Shown here one piece after another: positions 1 through 8,171 of a DNA stretch of 64,000 bases. The stretch spans positions 1,178,001 to 1,242,000 of the forward strand of contig NZ_LT629696.1 of the NCBI RefSeq assembly GCF_900100265.1. The letters are read 5' to 3'. The notes under the pieces were generated by a model. It was not told the origin of the DNA. It saw only the letters and a program-made list of their open reading frames with translations, and made no database searches. The stretch comes from Leifsonia sp. 466MF (GTDB lineage Bacteria; Actinomycetota; Actinomycetes; Actinomycetales; Microbacteriaceae). Positions within the stretch are counted from its first letter, which is position 1; each line of letters begins with the position of its first letter. The position numbers and the translations under genes are program-made.

Positions 1-420
1 GCCCGCGACGATGACGACGTGCGTGAGCTCGGGAAGCCGGAAGAGGTCTTCGACCGCGTCGACCGCGAGCCGGATGTCGGCGCCGTTCTTGGCGTAGGCG
101 GCGGCCGGGAAGAGCTGAACGAGGTCGACCGCGCGGCCCACGAGCTGGCCGCGGTACTCGGCGTTGACGGCGGACGACCAGTCGGCGTACGCCCGCGTCA
201 GCACCAGCGTGCCGAACGACGAGGAGAAGTCGATCACCGCACCCAGGTCGACGCGCGCTTCCGCCAGCTTCTCGGCGAAGCCCGCTTTGGGCGCGGTCGA
301 ACTCGACTTGGGCCGATCGCGCATATAGGAGCCACGACCGTGCACCTGGTCGTAGCGGGATATGACGATGTTGTCGAAGTCTATGTAGACAGCGACACGG
401 CCGTCTCCGGGTTCACTCAT
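1..420 (-). CDS. NYN (PIN-like) domain protein, C-terminus outside window
   Basis: Minus-strand gene starting at an ATG at 420 and running off the left edge; 140 codons are visible. The N-terminus has an NYN/PIN-like nuclease signature: a hydrophobic strand ending VYIDFDNIV near residues 10-18, and a second acidic segment (GADIRLAVDAVEDLF) near residues 113-127. Conserved Asp residues in these positions bind metal in NYN nucleases, a family usually linked to RNA processing. Family membership is inferred from this pattern; the C-terminal half and any extra RNA-binding domain cannot be seen. The downstream neighbour on the same strand is outside the window. The upstream neighbour ends at 529, also on the minus strand, separated by a hairpin. 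Confidence 0.8.
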   Translation of the reverse strand, partial: MSEPGDGRVAVYIDFDNIVISRYDQVHGRGSYMRDRPKSSSTAPKAGFAEKLAEARVDLGAVIDFSSSFGTLVLTRAYADWSSAVNAEYRGQLVGRAVDLVQLFPAAAYAKNGADIRLAVDAVEDLFRLPELTHVVIVAG

Positions 421-488
421 GCTGCCACGATAGCTTGCGGCCGCCGTGAGCCGACCGGCGGGAAGCAGGATGTGGACAAGCTGCGGCT

Positions 489-521
489 GTGGATGGACGA
501 CACGAGGTGCCGCCCATCCAC
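489..521 (-). terminator. Hairpin downstream of the aminotransferase gene
   Basis: A 15-nt arm GTGGATGGACGACAC (489-503) faces its near-complement GTGCCGCCCATCCAC (507-521) across a 3-nt loop, with two mismatched positions. It lies 8 nt past the stop of the minus-strand aminotransferase, where a terminator for that operon would sit. No T-run follows, so assignment as a terminator is by position. Confidence 0.5.
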
Positions 522-528
522 TCGCCGG

Positions 529-1947
529 TCAGACCCGCGCGTAGCGGTCCGCGACGTCGAGTGCCGCGTCGATCGCGGCGAGACCACGACGCAGCTCGTC
601 CTCTTCGATGACCAGCGGCGGCGCGACGTGCACGCGGTTGAAGTGGGTGAACGGCCAGACGCCCGCGGCCTTGCAGGCCGCCGCGACCTCGGCCATCGGC
701 GCCGCATCCGGTCCCGCCGCGTTGAACGGCACCAGCGGCTCCCGCGTCTCGCGGTCGCGCACCAGCTCCAGCGCCCAGAACAGGCCGCGGCCGCGCACCT
801 CGCCGAGCGACGGGTGCCGCTCCTGCCACGACCGGAGCTCCGGCTCGACCACACGCGAGCCGAGGTCGCGCACCCGCTCCAGGATGCCGTCCCGCTCGAA
901 CACGTCGAACGTCGCGACCCCGGCGGCGCAGGCCAGCGGGTGTCCCGAATAGGTGAGGCCGCCCTGGAACGCCACATCGTCGAACCGCGCGGCGATGGCG
1001 TCCGAGATGACGACGCCGCCGAGCGGCACATACCCGGAGTTGACGCCCTTCGCGAAGGTGATCAGGTCGGGCACGACGTCGAACGCATCCACGGCGAACC
1101 ACTCGCCGATCCGCCCGAAGCCGACCATGACCTCGTCGGCGATGTACACGATCCCGTACCGGTCGCACAGCTCCCGCACGCCCGCGAGGTACCCGGGCGG
1201 CGGCACCAGCACGCCGTTCGTGCCGACGACGGTCTCGGCGATGAGCGCCGCGATCGTGCCGGCGCCCTCCAGCACGATCACGTTCTCGAGGTGCTCCAGC
1301 GCGCGCTGCGTCTCCTCCTCCGGCGAGGTCGAGTGGAAGGCGCTCCGGTAGGGGTACGGGCCGAAGAAGTGCGCGACCGACGGGTCGCTCGGCTCATTCG
1401 CCCAGCGCCGCGGGTCGCCGGTGAGGGCGATCGCGGTCGAGGTGCCGCCGTGATACGAGCGGTACATCGACAGCACCTTGCGGCGTCCGGTCACCGCGCG
1501 CGCCAGGCGCACCGCGTACTCGTTCGCATCCGCCCCGCCGTTGGTGAAGAAGACCTTGTTGAGCGTCCCCGGAGCCACCTCGGCGATGCGCCGAGCGAGC
1601 TCGCCGCGCACGTCGTTCGCCATGGACGGCTGCACCGTGGCGAGTCGGCCCGCCTGCTGCTGGATGGCGGCGACGAGATCGGGATGCTGGTGCCCCAGGT
1701 TCAGGTTCACCAGCTGCGAGCTGAAGTCGAGGTACGCATTCCCGTCGTAGTCCCAGAACGTGGAGCCCTCGCCCGCGGCGATCGGCAGCGGGTCGATCTT
1801 CGCCTGGGCGCTCCACGAGTGGAAGACGTGCGCGCGGTCGTCGCTGCGCACCTGGCGCTCCGCCGCCGCATCCCCGAACGGATGCTCGACGCCGTGCCGG
1901 TCGAGGTAGCCGGTCCGCGTGCCGGTGGTCGGGATGGTGTCCGTCAT
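529..1947 (-). CDS. Class III PLP aminotransferase (probable omega-amino acid/beta-alanine transaminase)
   Basis: 472 residues, the usual length of fold-type I class III (omega) aminotransferases. Visible features are FFTNGGADANEYAVRLAR (about 133-150), the PLP-ring Asp in IADEVMVGFGR (D271), and the Schiff-base lysine in TFAKGVNSGYVPLGG (K300). The ATG at 1947 is chosen because GAGGAG lies 7 nt upstream; a GTG at 1965 overlaps the mmsA stop and would add six residues. It directly follows methylmalonate-semialdehyde dehydrogenase, so the pair probably converts an omega-amino acid such as beta-alanine or 3-aminoisobutyrate to a semialdehyde and then to acetyl- or propionyl-CoA. Substrate specificity is inferred from context only. 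Confidence 0.88.
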   Translation of the reverse strand: MTDTIPTTGTRTGYLDRHGVEHPFGDAAAERQVRSDDRAHVFHSWSAQAKIDPLPIAAGEGSTFWDYDGNAYLDFSSQLVNLNLGHQHPDLVAAIQQQAGRLATVQPSMANDVRGELARRIAEVAPGTLNKVFFTNGGADANEYAVRLARAVTGRRKVLSMYRSYHGGTSTAIALTGDPRRWANEPSDPSVAHFFGPYPYRSAFHSTSPEEETQRALEHLENVIVLEGAGTIAALIAETVVGTNGVLVPPPGYLAGVRELCDRYGIVYIADEVMVGFGRIGEWFAVDAFDVVPDLITFAKGVNSGYVPLGGVVISDAIAARFDDVAFQGGLTYSGHPLACAAGVATFDVFERDGILERVRDLGSRVVEPELRSWQERHPSLGEVRGRGLFWALELVRDRETREPLVPFNAAGPDAAPMAEVAAACKAAGVWPFTHFNRVHVAPPLVIEEDELRRGLAAIDAALDVADRYARV

Positions 1948-1961
1948 CGTCGTCTCCTCGC

Positions 1962-3458
1962 TCACGCGTTGCCCGGGAAAGCCAGCTCGATGCGCGAATG
2001 CAGGGGATCGGGCCAGCGCGTGGTGACCACCTTGCTGCGCGTGTAGAAGTGGAACGACTCCGGTCCGTAGATGTGCGAGTCGCCGAACAGCGAGTTCTTC
2101 CAGCCGCCGAACGAGTAGGCGCCGACCGGCACGGGGATGGGCACGTTGATGCCGACCATCCCGACCTCCACCTCGAACTCGAAGCGGCGGGCCGCCCCGC
2201 CGTCACGGGTGAACAGGGCGACGCCGTTGCCGTACGGGTTGGCGTTGATGAGCTCGATCGCCTCGTCGAAGGTGTCGACGCGCACCATTGACAGCACCGG
2301 GCCGAAGATCTCGTCGTCGTACGCCTTCATGCCGGGCTTCACGTTGTCGAGCAGGCTGACTCCGACGAAGAAGCCGTCGCCGTCGAACGAGCGCGCGGTG
2401 CCGTCCTCCACGACCGTCGCGCCCTCCGCCGCGGCGCCTGTGACGTACGACGCCACCTTGTCGCGGTGCTCGCGCGTGATGAGCGGGCCCATCTTGCTGG
2501 CCGCATCCGTGCCCGGCCCGATGCGCAGGGCGCCGAGGCGCGACTGGATGGCCGGCACCAGCCGGTCGCCGACGTCGCCGACCGCGACCACCACGCTGAC
2601 CGCCATGCAGCGCTCGCCGGCGGAGCCGTAGGCGGCCGAGACCGCGGCGTCGGCGGCGGCGTCGATGTCGGCGTCCGCCAGCACCACCATGTGGTTCTTG
2701 GCGCCGCCGAGCGCCTGGACGCGCTTGCCGTTCGCCGACGCGCGCTGGTAGATCGAGCGGGCGATCGGCGTGGATCCGACGAAGCTGACCGCGGCGACGT
2801 CGGGGGAGTCGAGGAGGGTGTCCACCGCCTCCTTGTCGCCGTGGACGACGTTGAGGACGCCGTCCGGCAGTCCGGCCTCGCGGGACAGCTTCGCCAGGAA
2901 CACGGAGGCGCTCGGGTCCTTCTCGCTCGGCTTCAGCACGACGGTGTTGCCGCAGGCGATGGCGCTCGCGACCATCCACAGCGGCACCATGACCGGGAAG
3001 TTGAACGGGGTGATGCAGGCGACCACTCCGACCGGCTGCTTGACGCTGTGCACGTCGATGCCGGTGGACACCTGCTCGCTGTACTCGCCCTTCAGCTTGT
3101 CGATCAGGCCGCTCGCGAACTCCACGTTCTCGAGCCCCCGGCCGATCTCGCCCGCAGCGTCGGAGAGCACCTTGCCGTGCTCGCTGGTGACGATGGCGGC
3201 GAGCTCGTCGCGACGCTCCGTGAGCAGGTGACGGAGGCGGAACATCACGTCGGCGCGCTTGGTCAGGCTGGTGGCGCGCCAGGCGGGGAAGGCGGCGCGC
3301 GCTGCGGCGATCGCCCGTTCGGTCTCGGCGGCGTCGGCGAGGGCGACCTCGTGCTGGCGCTCGCCGGTTGCCGGGTTGAACACCGGGCCGGTGCGCAGGG
3401 CGCCGGTCGACTCTGCGGCGGTCTCTTCGCCGGCGATGAAGTGGCGGATCAGGGCCAC
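1962..3458 (-). CDS. mmsA: CoA-acylating methylmalonate-semialdehyde dehydrogenase
   Basis: 498 residues, matching the MMSDH branch of the aldehyde dehydrogenase superfamily (about 500). The nucleophilic Cys is C284 in GSAGERCMAVSVVV, a sequence characteristic of CoA-acylating MMSDH/IolA rather than hydrolytic ALDHs; PFNFPVMVPLWM and the NAD-binding FVGSTPIA (about 227-234) are also visible. It oxidises malonate or methylmalonate semialdehyde with NAD+ and CoA to acetyl- or propionyl-CoA. The start is a GTG with AGGAGG a few bases upstream. The gene is first in a two-gene operon with the aminotransferase and is divergent from a PucR regulator, which fits pyrimidine/beta-alanine or valine catabolism. 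Confidence 0.93.
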   Translation of the reverse strand: MALIRHFIAGEETAAESTGALRTGPVFNPATGERQHEVALADAAETERAIAAARAAFPAWRATSLTKRADVMFRLRHLLTERRDELAAIVTSEHGKVLSDAAGEIGRGLENVEFASGLIDKLKGEYSEQVSTGIDVHSVKQPVGVVACITPFNFPVMVPLWMVASAIACGNTVVLKPSEKDPSASVFLAKLSREAGLPDGVLNVVHGDKEAVDTLLDSPDVAAVSFVGSTPIARSIYQRASANGKRVQALGGAKNHMVVLADADIDAAADAAVSAAYGSAGERCMAVSVVVAVGDVGDRLVPAIQSRLGALRIGPGTDAASKMGPLITREHRDKVASYVTGAAAEGATVVEDGTARSFDGDGFFVGVSLLDNVKPGMKAYDDEIFGPVLSMVRVDTFDEAIELINANPYGNGVALFTRDGGAARRFEFEVEVGMVGINVPIPVPVGAYSFGGWKNSLFGDSHIYGPESFHFYTRSKVVTTRWPDPLHSRIELAFPGNA

Positions 3459-3550
3459 GGGGATCCTCCTCGCGGTTTCGCCGGACGTTCTGCCCGGCGG
3501 TGACAGTAAGCTTTCCTCCCAATGATCACAGAGCAGAGGCGGTAGGAGCG
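3459..3550. promoter_or_regulatory. Divergent promoter region mmsA / pucR
   Basis: 92 bp between divergent starts. It holds AGGAGG for mmsA and GGTAGGAG for pucR. Between them is a lower-GC stretch (GTAAGCTTTCC, 3507-3517) likely to hold overlapping promoter elements. No clear operator palindrome was identified. Confidence 0.4.
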
Positions 3551-5290
3551 ATGCCAGATCGTCGGGACCCGCACGCGGTCCGAACAGTTCGTCCGGAGGG
3601 CTCGGGCGGCGCGGCGCAGCCGGTCGTGCCGTCGTCGTCGGTGCTGCCGACGGTGCGCGAGGTGCTCCGCATGGAGCCGGTCGCCGTCGCCTTGCCTGAG
3701 GTGCTGACCGGCCGGGATCGGCTGGATGCGCCGGTGCGCTGGGTGCACGTCGCCGAGACGGCCGAAGCGGCCCGGCTGGGCTCCGGCGGCGAACTGCTGC
3801 TCGCCACCGGCGTCGGCTGGCCGGCCGATCCCGCGGCCCTGCGCCGGCTCGGACGCGTGCTGGTGGACGCGGGCGTCGCCGGCCTTGTGCTGGAACTCGG
3901 ACCCCTGATGCCGAGCGCGCCCGCCGCGCTCGTCCAGGAGTTCCAGGCGGCCGGGCTGCCGTTCGTCGTCCTCCACCGGGAGGCGCGCTTCGTCGCGATC
4001 ACGGAGGCCGTTCACTCGCGCATCATCGCGGAGCAGATGGTGGCGTTGCGGGCGCGGGACGACATCCACGCGCTCTTCACCGGGCTCAGCCTGCGCGGGA
4101 GCCCGGCCGACTTCATCGTGGAGCAGGCGGCGCGGGTGCTCGGTTCGCCGGTGGTGCTGGAGGACACCGGCCACCGGGTGATCGCGGCCAGCGGGCTGGC
4201 GGCCAGTGGGATACGGGCCGGCGGGCCAGCGGCTGGCGGCGGCCCGGTCTCGGGCGGGGCGAACACGTCGGGCGAGGACGAGCTCGCCGACTGGGAGCAG
4301 CGTTCGCGGGCGGCCCACCGGTCGGGCGCGAGTGGGTGGACGATCGTCCCGGTCGAAGCGCGGGGCATGCGCTGGGGGCACCTCGTCGCGCTGCCTGGTG
4401 AGCCGCATCCCGCCGGGCGTTCCAATGTGCTGGAGCAGGCCGCGGTCGCGCTCGCGCTCAGCCGGCTCTCCGACCGCGACGACGACGAGTGGACGCGGCG
4501 CAGCCACGACGCGCTGCTCGCGGCGCTGATCGGCCGGCGGTTCTCCGGGGAGGGCGGCGTGACCGCCCGGTTCGAGGCGGCGGGCTTCCCGCTCTCCGGC
4601 CGGCTGGTCGCCGGGGTGGCGGTGCGGCTGCGCTCCGGGACGCTGCCCGTGTCGGCCGCAGCGCGAGCCGTGGAGGCGGCACGGACGGCGGGTGCCGACG
4701 CGGTGGCCGGACGGCATCCCGAGCAGCCGGGAACACTCGTCGTCGCTGTGTCCGCGCGGCCGGGGCGCCAGCTCACGGATGGGCTGTTCGCGTCGATCGC
4801 GGACGCCGTCAGGTCGGTGCGGCTCGACGACCCGGCCGCGGTCGTCGCCGTCGGGTCGGACGCGCGCGGGATCACCGGGCTGTTGTCGTCGCTGGAGGAG
4901 GCGGTCGAACTGGCGGCCGGCTCTGCCGCGCGGGCCGACGCGCGTCTCGGGCGGACGCCGCACATCCAGCGCGTTCAGCATCGGCCGCTGCTGCGGCTCG
5001 TCAACGCGCTCGGCAGCGATCCGCGGCTGCTGGAGCACACCGAGCAGCTGCTGCGGCCGCTGATCGAGTACGACCTGGCGACCGGCGGAGACCTCGTCGA
5101 GGTGCTGCGTGCCTACCTCAGCCACCCCGGGAACCGCACGCGCGCGGCTGCCGCGAGCCACCTGTCCCGGTCGGTCTTCTACCAGCGGATCGCCCTGATC
5201 GAGGAGCTGCTCGGGATGGATCTGGACGACGGCGAGACCGTCGCCGCCCTTCACGCGGCGGTGCTGGCGCGGGGTCGCACGGCGACCTGA
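3551..5290 (+). CDS. PucR-family transcriptional regulator
   Basis: 579 residues from the ATG at 3551, chosen over an in-frame GTG at 3500 because GGTAGGAG sits just before it. The N-terminal PucR domain begins with PTVREVLRMEPV and continues through GGELLLATGVGW. The central region resembles the diguanylate-cyclase-like/GGDEF-related linker of CdaR/PucR proteins. The C-terminus carries the PucR helix-turn-helix: a segment starting LVEVLRAYLSHPGN, then SHLSRSVFYQRIALIEELLG. PucR proteins control purine, pyrimidine or amino-acid catabolic genes. The gene is divergent from mmsA across a 92-bp gap, so it most likely regulates mmsA-aminotransferase; the inducer is unknown. Confidence 0.85.
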   Translation: MPDRRDPHAVRTVRPEGSGGAAQPVVPSSSVLPTVREVLRMEPVAVALPEVLTGRDRLDAPVRWVHVAETAEAARLGSGGELLLATGVGWPADPAALRRLGRVLVDAGVAGLVLELGPLMPSAPAALVQEFQAAGLPFVVLHREARFVAITEAVHSRIIAEQMVALRARDDIHALFTGLSLRGSPADFIVEQAARVLGSPVVLEDTGHRVIAASGLAASGIRAGGPAAGGGPVSGGANTSGEDELADWEQRSRAAHRSGASGWTIVPVEARGMRWGHLVALPGEPHPAGRSNVLEQAAVALALSRLSDRDDDEWTRRSHDALLAALIGRRFSGEGGVTARFEAAGFPLSGRLVAGVAVRLRSGTLPVSAAARAVEAARTAGADAVAGRHPEQPGTLVVAVSARPGRQLTDGLFASIADAVRSVRLDDPAAVVAVGSDARGITGLLSSLEEAVELAAGSAARADARLGRTPHIQRVQHRPLLRLVNALGSDPRLLEHTEQLLRPLIEYDLATGGDLVEVLRAYLSHPGNRTRAAAASHLSRSVFYQRIALIEELLGMDLDDGETVAALHAAVLARGRTAT

Positions 5291-5441
5291 CGGCGGCCGC
5301 TGCTGCAGCATCCGTGCCGAGTCTCGCGTGTCGTGCCTGCGAACGCATCCCGTCGCCGCCTGAGCGCTCTCGCACGATGCGACGGGTGCGCGAAACGCGC
5401 GAACAAGTATTGTTGGCCGCGCACCATGAAGGGAGGCGGCC

Positions 5442-6473
5442 GTGAGCAACGGAGCGGGGCGCGTGACCATCGCGGGGCTGGCCGACCAGCTGGGGCTCTC
5501 GAAGGCGTCCGTGTCGTACGCGCTCAACGGGCTGCCCGGAGTGAGCGACGAGACGCGCGAGCGGGTGCTGGCGTTGGCGGAGCAGCTGGGATGGCATCCC
5601 AGCTCGTCCGCGCGTGCCCTGTCGCGGGCGCGGTCCGACACGATCGGCATCGTCCTCCGCCGCGATCCCAGCCTGCTCGGCGCCGAGCCGTACTACATGA
5701 GCCTGCTCGCCGGGGTCGAGTCGGAGCTGTCCGAGACCGGGCAGTCGCTGCTGCTGCGCATGGTCGGCACGGACGCAGGTCAGGAGGTCGCCGCCTACCG
5801 TCGCTGGAGTGCGGAGGCGCGGGTGGACGGCGTCATGCTCTTCGACATCACCTTCGACGACCCGCGCCCGCAGCTGCTGGAAGAGCTCGGCCTCGCGTTC
5901 GTGCTCCACGGCAACCGGGAGGCCGTCGCGCCCGGCAAGGTGCTGCTCTACGACGCGCGCGCCGACGCCGGACTGCTCGTCGAGCACCTGGCCTCCCTCG
6001 GCCACCGGCGCGCGCTGCACATCGCCGGACCCGCCGAGTTCGAGCACGAGCAGGACCGGCGCGACGCCGTCGCCGCGCACGGGCAGGAGTTCGGCATAGA
6101 GTTCTCGTTCGCGGTCTCCGACTACTCGATGGAGTCGGGGGAGCGGGTCGCCGCCGAGCTGCTGGCGACCGACACATCCATCACCGCGGTGCTGACCTCG
6201 AACGACCTGCTCGCCCTGGGCGCACAGACGGCGCTCAACCACACCGGCCGTGAGGATGTCGCCATCGTCAGCTGGGACGACTCCCTGCTCTGCCGCCTCG
6301 GAACCCGCCCGATCACCGCGCTCGACCGGTACCCGGAGGAGCAGGGGCGGCGGTCGACGCGGCTGCTGCTCGACCAGCTCACCGGCCGTCCGGCGTTCGA
6401 CCGCCGCGCGCGGCCGAGCCGCCTCGTGCCGCGTGCCACGAGCATCCGCGCCGGGGAGCACGCCGCGCGCTGA
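5442..6473 (+). CDS. LacI-family sugar-responsive repressor
   Basis: 343 residues. The start is a GTG preceded by GGGAGGCGG. Residues about 8-60 form the LacI helix-turn-helix and hinge: VTIAGLADQLGLSKASVSYA, then LNGLPGVSDETRERVLALA. The rest is a periplasmic-binding-protein-like sensor domain (TIGIVLRR onward; the VTIVSWDD-type segment appears as VAIVSWDDS). It precedes a CUT1 sugar importer and a glycosidase. A perfect AACCGGTT palindrome, typical of LacI operators, sits inside the promoter of that importer, so this protein probably represses it. A short inverted repeat, AACAA-gta-TTGTT (5402-5414), lies in its own leader and may be autoregulatory. The ligand is unknown, probably a mannose- or glucose-type oligosaccharide. 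Confidence 0.9.
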   Translation: MSNGAGRVTIAGLADQLGLSKASVSYALNGLPGVSDETRERVLALAEQLGWHPSSSARALSRARSDTIGIVLRRDPSLLGAEPYYMSLLAGVESELSETGQSLLLRMVGTDAGQEVAAYRRWSAEARVDGVMLFDITFDDPRPQLLEELGLAFVLHGNREAVAPGKVLLYDARADAGLLVEHLASLGHRRALHIAGPAEFEHEQDRRDAVAAHGQEFGIEFSFAVSDYSMESGERVAAELLATDTSITAVLTSNDLLALGAQTALNHTGREDVAIVSWDDSLLCRLGTRPITALDRYPEEQGRRSTRLLLDQLTGRPAFDRRARPSRLVPRATSIRAGEHAAR

Positions 6474-6513
6474 GCGCGCGCTCCGCGCCCGCGCCGCGCG
6501 CTCCGCGCCCGCC

Positions 6514-6569
6514 GAGGTGCACGTAGTTGCGGGCGACACGCCGTAGCCGACCGCCACTACGTGCACCTC
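6514..6569. repeat. Intergenic inverted repeat, GAGGTGCACGTAGT type
   Basis: Arm GAGGTGCACGTAGTTGCG (6514-6531) is matched by its reverse complement with one mismatch at 6552-6569; the spacer is 20 nt. It lies between the lacI stop and the importer promoter, so it could terminate lacI. No T-run follows. Its architecture is like the other inverted repeats in the window, but the sequence occurs only once here. The rest of the 6474-6680 gap is extremely G+C-rich, with a 20-nt unit (GCGCGCTCCGCGCCCGCGCC) duplicated just before the repeat, and holds no gene. Confidence 0.7.
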
Positions 6570-6686
6570 ACGGCCAGATCCTGGCGGCCAGCGCAGCGCG
6601 GGGGCGGCGCGCAGCGCGCGGGGCGCGCGGGGTGGCGCGGCCGGGGCGACCGGCCGGTATACCCTCGGACGAGTTGAAGTCAAGGA

Positions 6687-6714
6687 TTGACACCTGAACC
6701 GGTTAAGTTAGGCT
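6687..6714 (+). promoter_or_regulatory. Promoter with embedded LacI operator for the sugar importer operon
   Basis: TTGACA (6687-6692) and TAGGCT (6709-6714) are spaced 16 nt apart and fit -35 and -10 boxes. Inside the spacer is TGAACCGGTTAA (6695-6706), whose core AACCGGTT is a perfect palindrome of LacI-operator type. Binding there would block RNA polymerase, so the layout predicts simple repression by the adjacent LacI protein. Transcription would start near 6721, about 68 nt before the ATG. Confidence 0.7.
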
Positions 6715-6788
6715 CAGCGTGGCGCTCCCGCGTCCGGCTCTCGCACCAGGGCCGGGATCGCCCCCCATCAAGAGACGAAGGAGTCACA

Positions 6789-8093
6789 ATGAGGAAACGC
6801 GCCATCGCCGTCGCGGCACTGGCCGCAGCGGTCTCGCTCGTGGTCGCGGGCTGCAGCAGCTCGGGATCCGGAGGGTCGTCCAGCGGGGCGACACTCACGT
6901 ACTGGGCGAGCAACCAGGGGACCAGCCTCGACAACGACAAGCAGGTCCTCACCCCCGTCCTGGACGACTTCACGAAGCAGACCGGAATCAAGGTCAAGCT
7001 GGAGGTCATCGGCTGGAACGACCTGCAGACCCGCATCCAGACGGCCGTCACCTCGGGCCAGGGCCCGGACGTGCTGAACATCGGCAACACCTGGGCCGCC
7101 TCCCTGCAGGCGACCGGAGCGTTCCTGCCGTTCGACGACGCCAACATGAAGGCGATCGGCGGCAGCGACAAGTTCGTGAAGGCCGCGCTCGACACCGGCG
7201 GCGCCGAGGGCAAGCCCGTCACGAGCGTCCCGCTGTACGGCCTGGCCTACGGCCTGTACTACAACAAGAAGATGTTCACGGACGCCGGCGTGCAGCCGCC
7301 GACGACGTGGGAGGAGCTCGTCGCCGCGGCGAAGAAGCTCACCAACGGCAGCCAGTACGGCTTCGCCCTCGCAGCGGGCAGCTACACCGAGAACGTCCAC
7401 TTCGCGTTCATCAACTCGGCCCAGAACGGCGGCGAGTGGTTCGACAAGAAGGGCAACCCGACGTTCGACAGCCAGGCCAACATCGACGGCATCAAGCGCT
7501 ACCTCGACCTGATGCAGAGCGACAAGGTCGTCAACCCGTCCAACGCGCAGTACGACAACGGCGTGCAGGCGGTCAACGACTTCGCCACCGGCAAGGTCGC
7601 GATGATCCTCAGCCAGAACAACGCGGACGCCTCGATCGTGGCCAACGGCATGAAGAACGACCAGTACGGCGTCGTCCCGTTCCCGGCTCCTGAGGGCGGC
7701 AAGGACATCGCCACCTTCATCGCCGGCATCAACCTGTCGATCTTCAAGAACACCAAGCAGAAGGATGCGGCGCTCAAGTTCGTCAAGTACATGACGAGCG
7801 AGGACGTCCAGACCACCCTGGGCAAGCCGTACGCCAGCCTGCCGGTGCTCAACGACGCCAAGCCGGTGTTCACCGACAACGCCGAAGAGGCGGCGACGTT
7901 CCAGAAGATCTACAACGACATGTCCAAGCCGCTCCCGCTGGTGCCGGCCGAGGACCAGTTCGAGAACACCGTCGGCAAGGCGATGAACGACATGTTCGCC
8001 AAGATCGCCACCGGCAGCACGGTCTCCGACGCCGACATCAAGGCGGCTCTGAAGAACGCACAGGACCAGGTCAAGCAGTCGCTCGGCGGCTGA
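6789..8093 (+). CDS. CUT1-type sugar ABC transporter substrate-binding lipoprotein
   Basis: 434 residues. The ATG at 6789 is chosen because AAGGAG lies 6-7 nt upstream and it gives a proper lipoprotein signal: MRKR, a hydrophobic stretch, then lipobox VAGC with Cys22, followed by a Ser/Gly-rich linker. The mature part has the family 1 solute-binding fold (TYWASNQG near the start; ITSGQGPDVLNIGNTWA-like segment about residues 92-105; YGLAYGLYYNKKMF about 152-165). It captures an extracellular sugar and delivers it to the two permeases downstream. No ATPase gene is in the cluster, so a shared MsmK/UgpC-type ATPase elsewhere is expected. Confidence 0.93.
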   Translation: MRKRAIAVAALAAAVSLVVAGCSSSGSGGSSSGATLTYWASNQGTSLDNDKQVLTPVLDDFTKQTGIKVKLEVIGWNDLQTRIQTAVTSGQGPDVLNIGNTWAASLQATGAFLPFDDANMKAIGGSDKFVKAALDTGGAEGKPVTSVPLYGLAYGLYYNKKMFTDAGVQPPTTWEELVAAAKKLTNGSQYGFALAAGSYTENVHFAFINSAQNGGEWFDKKGNPTFDSQANIDGIKRYLDLMQSDKVVNPSNAQYDNGVQAVNDFATGKVAMILSQNNADASIVANGMKNDQYGVVPFPAPEGGKDIATFIAGINLSIFKNTKQKDAALKFVKYMTSEDVQTTLGKPYASLPVLNDAKPVFTDNAEEAATFQKIYNDMSKPLPLVPAEDQFENTVGKAMNDMFAKIATGSTVSDADIKAALKNAQDQVKQSLGG

Positions 8094-8113
8094 CACCCGG
8101 AAACCAGCTCGTC

Positions 8114-8142
8114 GGGCGGGGCGCGGCCACCGCGTCCCGCCC
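8114..8142 (+). terminator. Stable hairpin between binding-protein and permease genes
   Basis: GGGCGGGGCGCGG (8114-8126) pairs with CCGCGTCCCGCCC (8130-8142) across a 3-nt loop, with one G-U pair. It lies 20 nt after the binding-protein stop and 29 nt before the permease start. Such stems often stabilise the binding-protein mRNA or partly terminate, giving more binding protein than permease. No T-run follows. Confidence 0.6.
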
Positions 8143-8171
8143 GGCGGACAGTCACACCCCCAAGGAGACCC

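Noticed and set aside
6703..6717. Iron-box-like sequence TTAAGTTAGGCTCAG in the sugar importer promoter
   Set aside because: Only one half matches the DtxR consensus; the bases are better explained as the LacI operator edge and the -10 box.
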